DNA of 64,000 bases from Desulfovibrionaceae bacterium (GTDB lineage Bacteria > Desulfobacterota > Desulfovibrionia > Desulfovibrionales > Desulfovibrionaceae): the NCBI GenBank assembly GCA_009782775.1, contig WRIL01000001.1, positions 62,001 through 126,000 of the forward strand. The letters run 5' to 3'. The position numbers and the translations under genes are program-made. Of this stretch, positions 21,280-29,467 are shown in pieces. The notes beneath the pieces were generated by a model. That model made no database searches, was not told where the DNA came from, and saw only the letters and a list, made by a program, of their open reading frames with translations. Within the stretch, counting starts at the first letter, position 1, and every line of letters starts with the position of its first letter.

Positions 21280-24200
21280 ATGGCCCAGACGACGCAAAAC
21301 CCGAATACGGCAACCCCCACCCCCACCGGCCGCGTGGTAGAAGTTCCCTCACCCGCAGCCAACCAGAACCTGAACATCATATCCCCGGTCGGCGGCATAC
21401 TGGTCCTGCCCTTTGACGCCTCCGAAGCGGCCTTCGTCCGCCAGGGCAACGACCTGGTCCTGGAGAAAGACGGCGGCACGGTGACCATGAGCGACTTTTT
21501 CGCGGTGGGCGACGGTTCTTTGCCCAGCCTGCAACTGCCTGACGGCGCGGTTATTTCCAGCGCCGACTTCCTGGCCAGCATGGATATTGACGTGACCACC
21601 GCCGCCGGGGATATGGGCGCCACCGGGCGGCTGAACCCTTACAACGACGACGCCGGCGCCCTTTTCGGAGCTGAAGGCCTTGACCGGCTGGGCGCGGGCA
21701 ACGGCCTGGGAGGCTGGGGCGATGGCCTTGGCGATTACGGTCAGTTGGGAGAGGGCGAGCTGGATCTGGGCGATCCGGTGGCCCTTGCCATTATTGCGGG
21801 TAATTTGGACGAAGCCACCCTGGGCACGGCGGTGACCGGCACTTTCAGCTTTAATTTCGGGCCGGACGGCCCCTCTCCGGCTCAGCCCTTTTCCTGGACT
21901 CAGCCGGCCGATAACCAGTGGACCAGCCACGGCGAGAGCCTGATATGGGAAGTGAGCGCCGACGGCCTTACCCTCACCGGCCATACCGGCGACATAAACG
22001 ACCCGGTCATTGTCTTCCAGGCCACAGGCGCGGGGGCGGATGGCATTCCCACGGGCTATACAATCATCCAGTCTAAACCCCTGGATCATCCGTACGCGGG
22101 CGAAGGCGATGCGGGCCGGGACATCATGAACCTGGAAGCGGGCTATGTGATCCGGGACTTCAACGGCGACGAGAGCGCCGCTGCTTTCACAGTGGGCGTT
22201 ATCGACGATGTGCCGGTAGTCGTTGCTCAGGAAACTCCGCTGGAACTGTACGAAGCCGGCCTCGCTCAGGGCGAAAATCCGTCCACGGAAGGCACACTTA
22301 GCCTGAACTTCGGGGCGGATGGCCCGGCGGGTGAAGGCGCTTTCGCCTGGCAGGCCCCGACCGCAGATTATCTCAGCGGCGGCGAGGAAGTAGCGTGGAA
22401 AGTCAGCGCCGATGGCCTTACCCTCACCGGCTATATCATCGTTGACAATGAAGAGTCTACGGTCATTGAAATTGTGGGCGCGATGAATAATACTAATGAC
22501 GAACTCACATATACAATCACCCAGTATAGGCCTCTGGATCATCCGGATCCGGGCGCGGATCCCTTGGATCTTGACTTTGGCTATATACTCACGGACTACG
22601 ATGGCGACACGGCTGCCGGAACTCTAACGCTCACCGTTATTGACGACATCCCGAAGGGCGTGAACGAAGCCGCGCTCTCAATGAACGAAGCCGACCTCGC
22701 CTCCGGCCCTGTAACGGTGGGCGGGAACTTCACTTTCGACTACGGCGCGGATGGCCCGGCTAAGGATAAGCCTTTCTCATGGGACGAGGTTGCCAATCAG
22801 CCCGCCGAACTCAAAGCTCTTGCCAGCGGCGGCGTGCAACTGACCTGGGAAGTAAGCCTCGACGGCCTCACCCTCACCGGGCATACCGGCGACATCAATG
22901 ATCCGGTTCTGGTGTACCAAGCAAATCTTGGTGCGGACGGCAAGGGTGGCTATACCATCACTCTGCACCGGCCCCTGGATCATCCGGATCCGGGCGCGGA
23001 TCCCCTGGATCTTGCCTATGTGCGCTATGTGCTTAAAGACGGCGACGGCGACTACAGCACCGGATCCGTCACGCTTACCGTTATTGACGATGTGCCCACG
23101 CCTTCCCCCCTTCCGGACGCCACCCTGAACGAAGCCGATATTGCCGCTGGCCTGGCGGTCATAACCGGCAGCTTGGACCTGAAAGATTATGGCGCGGACG
23201 GACCGTTTGGAGCAAACACCTGGCAGGTGGGGGAATATTCCGAAGCCTTCCACTGGGTTGCGCCGGAAGGCGATTTTCACAGCGGCGGGCAGCTTGTCGA
23301 ATGGGCCTATAACGACAACGGCCAGGGCATGTTCGGCTTTATCAACGGCGACCCGTCCGACATAGTCATTGTCTTCAAGATGACTTCCTGGGATCAGGCC
23401 AGCGGCGCTCCCCTAAGCTACGAAATTACCCTGCGCCAGCCTCTGGATCATCCGAAGGCCGGAGACAGTAACGACCCCGCCAGCAGAGACCCTCTGGAAC
23501 TCAACGTGAGTTACACCCTCAAGGATTTTGACGGCGACACCAACACCGGCACTCTCACGGTTACGGTCATTGACGACGTGCCCACGGCTAATCCCATAGT
23601 GATAGCGGATGCGTTTAACGAAGCCGACCTTCTTGTTAACGGCAAAATAGCGACCGAGGGCGTCATTTCCAAGTCCGACTTCGGTGCGGACGGCCCGGCA
23701 AAGAGCGGCGCTTTCGCCTGGGTAGAGCCGGAAGCCGGCGAATACCAGGCCAAGCTCCTTGGCGAAAAAGGCGATTACCAGGACGTACAGTGGAGATCCA
23801 CCGGCGAGAGCATGAACGGCTACATAGTAGTGGACGGCAAAGAAGTGCTGGTCGTTACCTACAGGGCCGCCTGGACCGCTGACGGCGACGTGAAATACTT
23901 TATCACCCAGTTGCAGCCCATGAAGCATGACGGCGTTGATGCGCTGGACATCGTTGTGAAGTACACCCTCACGGACGCTGACGGCGACTACAGCACCAAC
24001 TCTCTCACGCTCACCATCAATGACGGAGCGCCCACGGTTCCCGACCCGATTGAGATTACATTTAAAGAATCCGACATTTATGCTAACGGCAAAACAGCGG
24101 CCGAAGGGCTTATCCCCAAGTCCTCCTTCGGCGCGGACGGTCCGGCAAAGGACGGCGCTTTCGCCTGGGAAGTGCCGACGGAAAAAATCGAGGCCAAGCT

Positions 24201-25767
24201 CCTCAACGGCGATGGCGACTACCAGGCAGTGCAGTGGAGATCCACCGGCGAAGCCATGAACGGCTATATAGTAGTTGACGGCAAGGAAGAGCTGGTCGTT
24301 ACCTACAGGGCCGCCTGGACCGCTGACGGCGACGTGAAATACTTTGTCACCCAGTTGCACCCCATGAAGCATGACGGCGTTGATACGCTGGACATCGTTG
24401 TGAAGTACACCCTCACGGACGCTGACGGCGATACGGTTCCCGGCACTTTCAAGATCGCCGTCATTGACGACGCGCCCACCGCCGTGAACGATTATGCCAC
24501 CTTTAGCCACGTTGAAGGCGGCGGCATGGCGGGGGACATCGTCATAGAGTCCGGCGGTCTCACCGGCAATAACCCCTATGGCGATGGCATCAGCTTCGGC
24601 GATTGCTTCGGCGGCGTTGCCGATATTGCGGCTCTGAAAGCGCAAGCGCAAAACGACACTTTTGTTGACGTCGCTTCGTTAACCGGAGCGCAACTGCAAG
24701 CTGTTCTTTCCAACCCGGCCAATGCGGGCAAGATAGTGATTTACAACGGCGATCTCACTCTTCCGTCTGGCGGGTTCACTCTTTCTCTGCCCGCTGACGT
24801 CATTCTTATCGTTAACGGCAATTTAACCGCTCAGGGCAATAACGGCCTGACCATCGGCGGCTTCCTCTATGTCACGGGCGCATGCACAGTAGGCGGTAGC
24901 GGCAATACCATACTTGACGGCGGCGCCCTGGCTATAGGCGGCTCACTCACCTTAAACGGCACAACGCTCAACGTGAACGCTGGTGCCTATGGAGACCCCA
25001 ACGACCCCGCCTTCACCATCACGATCCCTGGGGGTGAACCCATCCCCGGCACAGCCGTGTGGGAATGCAACATCCTGGGCAATGACAATTTCGGAGCGGA
25101 CGGCTTCGGCTACCTGGATATCGCCGACAAAGACGGCAATATCTTCAGGTTTGATTACGAAGGCAGCGTCTTTAAGAATCCCGATGGCGCCAATGAGGAA
25201 ATCACTGGCCCTGAAGTCGCAATTAATGGCGAATACGGAACCCTGACCGTTACCCTCGACCCCAACGGAAAGTACACCCACACCTACGAATACAAAGTGG
25301 ATGACCCAGGCACGATTAAAGACGCGCAACAAGAGGTGTTCGAGTACACGCTGGTCGACAGGGACGGCAGCAATTCCGATGCCAAGTTGATCGTCGACTT
25401 CGATGCTTATAACGGAAAGACATACGACTCCCAGGACGGCATCATGGTAAACGATGGCATCGGTACCGATGGCCTAGTGGACTTCATGATGGGTGTCGAC
25501 GATGTGTATAGCTTGTCCGGACTCTTCAGCGTTGAGATAATCGGCCTGACAGGAACCGAGACTATGACCAGCCTGACAGAGTTGGGTGATTTGAGTGTGT
25601 TCTCCGTCGGTGGAACGGAACAGGTATTGGTGGAATTGGGCGACGCCAAGTGGGAAATCACGGATCACTCGGTGTCCGTCAACGGTGAGCACTACGTACA
25701 ATTGCACCACAATGAAACACAAATAGACATCCTGGTACAGCAGCAGGTTCTGTACACCCAGTCCTGA
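21280..25767 (+). CDS. LapA-like type I-secreted adhesin with T1SS-143-like repeats
   Basis: A 1495-residue acidic surface protein. Residues ~15-105 resemble the LapA retention module. The tetrapeptide TAAG at residues 107-110 matches the LapG protease site of Pseudomonas LapA. Six repeats of about 135-160 residues follow (starting near 178, 313, 459, 607, 769 and 918). Each has an FGADGPA-like opening, a P(L/M)(D/K)H(P/D) motif and a DxDGDxxxGxxxxxVIDD(I/V/A)P-like end. Residues ~1066-1245 are Gly- and Asn-rich and look like a beta-helix, with two cysteines. The last ~250 residues carry another acidic domain and the uncleaved C-terminal secretion signal. No RTX GGxGxDxxx nonapeptides were found. 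It is followed by its exporter genes. Confidence 0.85.
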   Translation: MAQTTQNPNTATPTPTGRVVEVPSPAANQNLNIISPVGGILVLPFDASEAAFVRQGNDLVLEKDGGTVTMSDFFAVGDGSLPSLQLPDGAVISSADFLASMDIDVTTAAGDMGATGRLNPYNDDAGALFGAEGLDRLGAGNGLGGWGDGLGDYGQLGEGELDLGDPVALAIIAGNLDEATLGTAVTGTFSFNFGPDGPSPAQPFSWTQPADNQWTSHGESLIWEVSADGLTLTGHTGDINDPVIVFQATGAGADGIPTGYTIIQSKPLDHPYAGEGDAGRDIMNLEAGYVIRDFNGDESAAAFTVGVIDDVPVVVAQETPLELYEAGLAQGENPSTEGTLSLNFGADGPAGEGAFAWQAPTADYLSGGEEVAWKVSADGLTLTGYIIVDNEESTVIEIVGAMNNTNDELTYTITQYRPLDHPDPGADPLDLDFGYILTDYDGDTAAGTLTLTVIDDIPKGVNEAALSMNEADLASGPVTVGGNFTFDYGADGPAKDKPFSWDEVANQPAELKALASGGVQLTWEVSLDGLTLTGHTGDINDPVLVYQANLGADGKGGYTITLHRPLDHPDPGADPLDLAYVRYVLKDGDGDYSTGSVTLTVIDDVPTPSPLPDATLNEADIAAGLAVITGSLDLKDYGADGPFGANTWQVGEYSEAFHWVAPEGDFHSGGQLVEWAYNDNGQGMFGFINGDPSDIVIVFKMTSWDQASGAPLSYEITLRQPLDHPKAGDSNDPASRDPLELNVSYTLKDFDGDTNTGTLTVTVIDDVPTANPIVIADAFNEADLLVNGKIATEGVISKSDFGADGPAKSGAFAWVEPEAGEYQAKLLGEKGDYQDVQWRSTGESMNGYIVVDGKEVLVVTYRAAWTADGDVKYFITQLQPMKHDGVDALDIVVKYTLTDADGDYSTNSLTLTINDGAPTVPDPIEITFKESDIYANGKTAAEGLIPKSSFGADGPAKDGAFAWEVPTEKIEAKLLNGDGDYQAVQWRSTGEAMNGYIVVDGKEELVVTYRAAWTADGDVKYFVTQLHPMKHDGVDTLDIVVKYTLTDADGDTVPGTFKIAVIDDAPTAVNDYATFSHVEGGGMAGDIVIESGGLTGNNPYGDGISFGDCFGGVADIAALKAQAQNDTFVDVASLTGAQLQAVLSNPANAGKIVIYNGDLTLPSGGFTLSLPADVILIVNGNLTAQGNNGLTIGGFLYVTGACTVGGSGNTILDGGALAIGGSLTLNGTTLNVNAGAYGDPNDPAFTITIPGGEPIPGTAVWECNILGNDNFGADGFGYLDIADKDGNIFRFDYEGSVFKNPDGANEEITGPEVAINGEYGTLTVTLDPNGKYTHTYEYKVDDPGTIKDAQQEVFEYTLVDRDGSNSDAKLIVDFDAYNGKTYDSQDGIMVNDGIGTDGLVDFMMGVDDVYSLSGLFSVEIIGLTGTETMTSLTELGDLSVFSVGGTEQVLVELGDAKWEITDHSVSVNGEHYVQLHHNETQIDILVQQQVLYTQS
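22534..23013 (+). repeat. 39-bp direct repeat pair in adhesin repeats 2 and 3
   Basis: The block starting CTGGATCATCCGGATCCGGG occurs at 22534-22572 and again at 22975-23013, one mismatch apart, 441 bases (147 codons) offset. It encodes LDHPDPGADPLDL. The offset is one repeat unit. Confidence 0.85.
23848..24431 (+). repeat. 140-bp near-identical direct repeats in adhesin repeats 5 and 6
   Basis: Bases 23848-23987 and 24292-24431 differ at only three positions. They are 444 bases (148 codons) apart, exactly one repeat unit, so repeats 5 and 6 were duplicated or homogenised recently. Unequal crossing over between them would add or remove one repeat in frame. Confidence 0.88.
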
Positions 25768-25793
25768 TCCCTTTCCAGGTCAGGGCTGTTTTT
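25759..25793 (+). terminator. Intrinsic terminator overlapping the adhesin stop codon
   Basis: An 11-bp stem with two G-U pairs (25759-25769 with 25778-25788) and an 8-base loop is followed by TTTTT. The left arm contains the TGA stop codon of the adhesin. Since the exporter genes follow on the same strand, it probably works as a partial terminator. Confidence 0.65.
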
Positions 25794-25803
25794 GGTCACT
25801 TTA

Positions 25804-25840
25804 CAGCCGGCCGGGCTCCATCCGGGGCCCCGGCCGGCTG
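25804..25840 (+). other. 12-bp perfect hairpin in the adhesin-exporter gap
   Basis: CAGCCGGCCGGG at 25804-25815 pairs perfectly with CCCGGCCGGCTG at 25829-25840, leaving a 13-base loop. No T-run follows, so it is more likely an RNA-stability or processing element, or a backup block, than a second terminator. It lies 42 bases before the TolC-like start codon. Confidence 0.65.
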
Positions 25841-25881
25841 GCGTGAATATAAAAATAATAACCCTTACCTGGAGTTTCAAC

Positions 25882-27243
25882 ATGCGCCTACTTGTCTCCT
25901 CCCTGTTCTGCCTCGGCCTTCTCCTGCCCGGCGCGGCCCTGGCCGCCTCCAAAACCCCGCAGACCAGCCTGAAAGACAGCGTGAACATGACCCTGCGGTA
26001 CAACCCCAGCCTGAAAGTCATGCAGGAGTCACGGCAGGCGGCCGAATTTGACCGCCGCCGCGCCGACAGCGGCTTCATGCCCTCCCTGACTCTGAGCGGG
26101 GCGGTGGGGGCGGAGCAATACAGCGATATCAGCAGCCGCGATCCGGCCAGGCGCGCCAATATCACCAAAGACGACAAGACCTTTTACGAGCGCGCCAACT
26201 ACACCCTGACCCTTAGCCAGCCGATCTTCAGCGGCTTATCCTCGGTCAACCGGGCCAACATGGCCGACTCCATGCTGACCTCGGCCGAGCAACGCCTGCT
26301 GGACAACGCCGAAGCCCTGGCCCTGGACGCGATCCTGGCCCACATGGAACTGGAGCGCCAGAAGAAGCTCCTGGCCCTGGCCCTGGCCAACGTGGAAAAC
26401 CACCGCAATATCCTGAAATCCCAGTCTGACCGCCAGGAGGCCGGGGCCGCCGCCCGTTCGGATGTGACCCAGACCCAGGCCCGCCTGGCGCGGGCGGAAA
26501 GCACCTTGGTGGAAACCCGGCTGGCTTACGAGACCGCGGAACTGAACTATTACAACCTTACCGGCTTCATGCCGGCCTCCCTGGCCCCGGTAAGCTCCCC
26601 CAAGCTGGCCCTGAACGACGTGAAAAACTTCCAGGAACTGGCCCTGCAAAAAAACCCCAAGATCCTGGCTTCCCAGGCGGACATAGGCGCCCGCCGCTAC
26701 CAGCGGGAGATGAACCGCGGCTCATTCGCTCCGACCATCTCCCTTGACCTCAGCCACAACCTGGACCATTACCCCACCTCCACCCTCTCCTACGTCCGGG
26801 ACAACGCGGTCATGCTCCGGGGCACCTGGGTGCTCTTCAACGGCAACTACGACCACTACACCCTGAAAGGCGACAACGCCCGCATCCGCCAGGGCAACAT
26901 GGAACTGGCCGGCCTGAGGGACAATCTCAACAAGGAAGTGGCCGCGACCTGGAAAGCCTGGCGCGCCGCCAAGGAACAGAGCTCCACCTATGCCAGCGCG
27001 GTTGACTACAACAACCAGACCAGCCAGATGTACCTGGACCAGTTCAACGCCGGCCAGCGCTCCCTCCTGGATATCCTGGACTCGGAGAACGAGCTCTTCA
27101 GCAACTCCCTGATGCTGGTGAGCGCGCAGATGAGCGAAATTTCCGCCCAATACCGGCTCCTGGCCCTCAGCGGCGGGCTCCTGGATTTCCTGGGCGTGGA
27201 ACGCAAAGAACTCGCGCCGCAGACCAGCGGAGATGACGAGTAA
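25882..27243 (+). CDS. TolC-family outer membrane channel of the type I secretion system
   Basis: A 453-residue outer-membrane efflux channel protein that would form the outer-membrane duct for the adhesin. A clear signal peptide occupies residues 1-22 (RLLVSSLFCLGLLLPGAALA). The two repeats of the TolC fold are visible, beginning SLKDSVNMTLRYNPSLKVMQE and, in the second half, KNFQELALQKNPKILASQ. It also has the YNNQTSQMYLDQFNAGQRSL segment typical of type I secretion TolC proteins. I chose the ATG at 25882 because the signal peptide begins there; the upstream in-frame start at 25792 lies in the hairpins. It overlaps the ABC gene by 11 bases. Confidence 0.9.
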   Translation: MRLLVSSLFCLGLLLPGAALAASKTPQTSLKDSVNMTLRYNPSLKVMQESRQAAEFDRRRADSGFMPSLTLSGAVGAEQYSDISSRDPARRANITKDDKTFYERANYTLTLSQPIFSGLSSVNRANMADSMLTSAEQRLLDNAEALALDAILAHMELERQKKLLALALANVENHRNILKSQSDRQEAGAAARSDVTQTQARLARAESTLVETRLAYETAELNYYNLTGFMPASLAPVSSPKLALNDVKNFQELALQKNPKILASQADIGARRYQREMNRGSFAPTISLDLSHNLDHYPTSTLSYVRDNAVMLRGTWVLFNGNYDHYTLKGDNARIRQGNMELAGLRDNLNKEVAATWKAWRAAKEQSSTYASAVDYNNQTSQMYLDQFNAGQRSLLDILDSENELFSNSLMLVSAQMSEISAQYRLLALSGGLLDFLGVERKELAPQTSGDDE

Positions 27244-29467
27244 ACCGGAGGCCCCCGCCGCCTCCACTCCCGCCTCTGCCGCCGCTTCTGGAGGCCAGAC
27301 CGGCGAGGGCGTGCGCCTTGACCGGCGCAAACCCTCGCCGCTGGTCCCTTCGCAGGTGGACTACATGCCCCTGCTCCTGCGCAGCCTGTCCACGCTGATC
27401 CGGCTGAAGGGCAAGGCGGTTTCCCCGCAATTTCTCATGGCCGGCCTGGCCGGGGCCACGGTCACCGCCGACGCCTGCCTGCGGGCCGCGGCCCGTTGCG
27501 GCTTCCAGGCGAAAATCATGCACCGGCCGGCCCTGGCGGACATCTCGCCCCTGACCATGCCCTGCATTCTCCTCTTGAAAGGCGACAAGGTCTGCACCCT
27601 GCTCCGCCTGAACGAGGAAGAGGCGGAGCTGATCTGGCCGGAGCACGGAGAAGAAGCCAGCAGGCTGCCACGGGCCAGTCTGGAGGAACAATACGCAGGC
27701 TTCGTGGTCTTCGGAACCCTGGAGAACCGGGCGGACGCCAGGATCGAAAAGCTGGCCCTGACCAAAAAACGGGGCTGGTTCTGGGACGCGCTCATCCACT
27801 TCACCCCCATTTACCGCCATGTGGCCGCGGCCAGCGTGATCGTCAACCTGATCGCCGTGGCCAGCCCCCTCTTCGTCATGAACGTCTATGACCGGGTGGT
27901 GCCGAACAATGCCATCGAGACGCTCTGGGTGCTGGCCCTCGGCATAACCGTGGCCTATATCTTTGATTTTATCCTGAAAAATCTGCGCACGCATTTTGTG
28001 GACGTGGCCGGGCGCAACGCCGACGTGATCCTTTCCGGCGCGCTCCTGGACAAGGTGCTGACCATGCGTATGGACGCCAAGCCGGAATCTACCGGGGCTC
28101 TGGTCAACAACCTGCGCGAATTTGAATCCCTGCGCGAATTCTTCAGTTCGAGTTCCCTCCTGGCCCTGGTGGACCTGCCATTTTTGTTCCTCTTTCTGGG
28201 GATCATCTGGCTGATCGGCGGGCCGCTGGTCTTTTTGCCGATCTTGGCCATGCCGGTAATCCTGGGGGCCGGGTTCATCCTGCAATTCCGGGTCAAGCGC
28301 GCCGCCGAGCGCGGCTACAAGCACAACATGCAGAAAAACGCCCTGCTGACGGAGATCGTAGGCGGGCTGGAAACGGTCAAGAGCAACATGGCCGAAAGCC
28401 GCATGCAGCGCCTCTGGGAAGAAGTGGTGCATATCTCGGCCGAGGCCTCCATGGATTCGCACAAGGAGCACAGCCTGGCCGTTTCCCTCTCCACCACCGT
28501 CACCCAGATCGTCACCGTGGCCATGGTGGTCTGGGGGGTATACCTGATCGGCGAAAACCGGCTGACCATGGGGGGGCTGATCGGCTGCAACATCCTCCTG
28601 GGCCGGGCCATGGCCCCCCTGCTGCAAATGTCCGCCCTGCTCACCCGCCTGCAAAACTCCCTGGTTTCCCTGGCCGCGCTTAACACGATCATGGCCCTGC
28701 CTTCAGAAGACCAGAATGAGCAGGGGAGCATGGATTTCGGGCATCTGCAACCGGCCTTCAGCCTGGAAGAGGTCAGCTTCACTTACCCAGGCGCGGAACG
28801 CCGCGCCCTGGAAAAGATCAGCCTGAAGATCCAGGCCGGGGAACGGGTGGGGGTCATCGGACCCATGGGTTCCGGCAAGAGCACCCTCGGCAAGCTCCTG
28901 CTCGGCCTGTACCAGCCGGAGGAAGGCGCGGTGAAGCTGGACGGGGTGGATATACGCCAGCTTTCCACCGCGGACGTGCGCGGCCGGGTGGGGGTGCTGC
29001 CGCAGGATTCCGTGCTCTTTTACGGCACGGTGCGCGACAACATTACCCTGGGCGACCCCACAGTGCCGGATCACCTGATCGTGCGGGCCGCCAGCCTCTC
29101 CGGAACCCTGGACTTCATCCGCGCCCACCCGTCCGGTTTCGGCGCCCAGGTGGGGGAGCAGGGCCGCAACCTTTCCGGCGGCCAGCGCCAGGCCGTGGCC
29201 CTGGCCCGCGCCCTGGCCCGCGACCCGGAAATCCTCCTCCTGGACGAACCCACCAGCAACATGGACATCGCTTCAGAGGCCGTGGTGCAACACCGGCTCC
29301 AGACGATCATCAAGGGCAAGACCCTGGTCCTGATCACCCACCGCATGAGCATGCTCAAGATGGTGGACCGGCTGGTGGTCGTGGAAAACAGCCGCGTCAC
29401 CCACGACGGCCCCAGGGATGAAGTGCTGAAATCTTTACAGGCGCGCAGGACAAGGGGCGCGAAATGA
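27233..29467 (+). CDS. Type I secretion ABC transporter (LapB/LssB-like)
   Basis: A 744-residue inner-membrane transporter of the LssB/LapB type that powers adhesin export. After a 40-residue disordered start comes a C39-peptidase-like domain (about 45-165) that lacks the catalytic cysteine, as expected for exporters of unprocessed substrates. Six membrane segments span about 190-460. The ATPase has Walker A GPMGSGKST near residue 543, signature NLSGGQRQ near 646, Walker B ILLLDEPTSNMD near 666, and an H-loop in LITHRMS. It overlaps both neighbouring genes (11 and 4 bases). Confidence 0.92.
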   Translation: MTSKPEAPAASTPASAAASGGQTGEGVRLDRRKPSPLVPSQVDYMPLLLRSLSTLIRLKGKAVSPQFLMAGLAGATVTADACLRAAARCGFQAKIMHRPALADISPLTMPCILLLKGDKVCTLLRLNEEEAELIWPEHGEEASRLPRASLEEQYAGFVVFGTLENRADARIEKLALTKKRGWFWDALIHFTPIYRHVAAASVIVNLIAVASPLFVMNVYDRVVPNNAIETLWVLALGITVAYIFDFILKNLRTHFVDVAGRNADVILSGALLDKVLTMRMDAKPESTGALVNNLREFESLREFFSSSSLLALVDLPFLFLFLGIIWLIGGPLVFLPILAMPVILGAGFILQFRVKRAAERGYKHNMQKNALLTEIVGGLETVKSNMAESRMQRLWEEVVHISAEASMDSHKEHSLAVSLSTTVTQIVTVAMVVWGVYLIGENRLTMGGLIGCNILLGRAMAPLLQMSALLTRLQNSLVSLAALNTIMALPSEDQNEQGSMDFGHLQPAFSLEEVSFTYPGAERRALEKISLKIQAGERVGVIGPMGSGKSTLGKLLLGLYQPEEGAVKLDGVDIRQLSTADVRGRVGVLPQDSVLFYGTVRDNITLGDPTVPDHLIVRAASLSGTLDFIRAHPSGFGAQVGEQGRNLSGGQRQAVALARALARDPEILLLDEPTSNMDIASEAVVQHRLQTIIKGKTLVLITHRMSMLKMVDRLVVVENSRVTHDGPRDEVLKSLQARRTRGAK

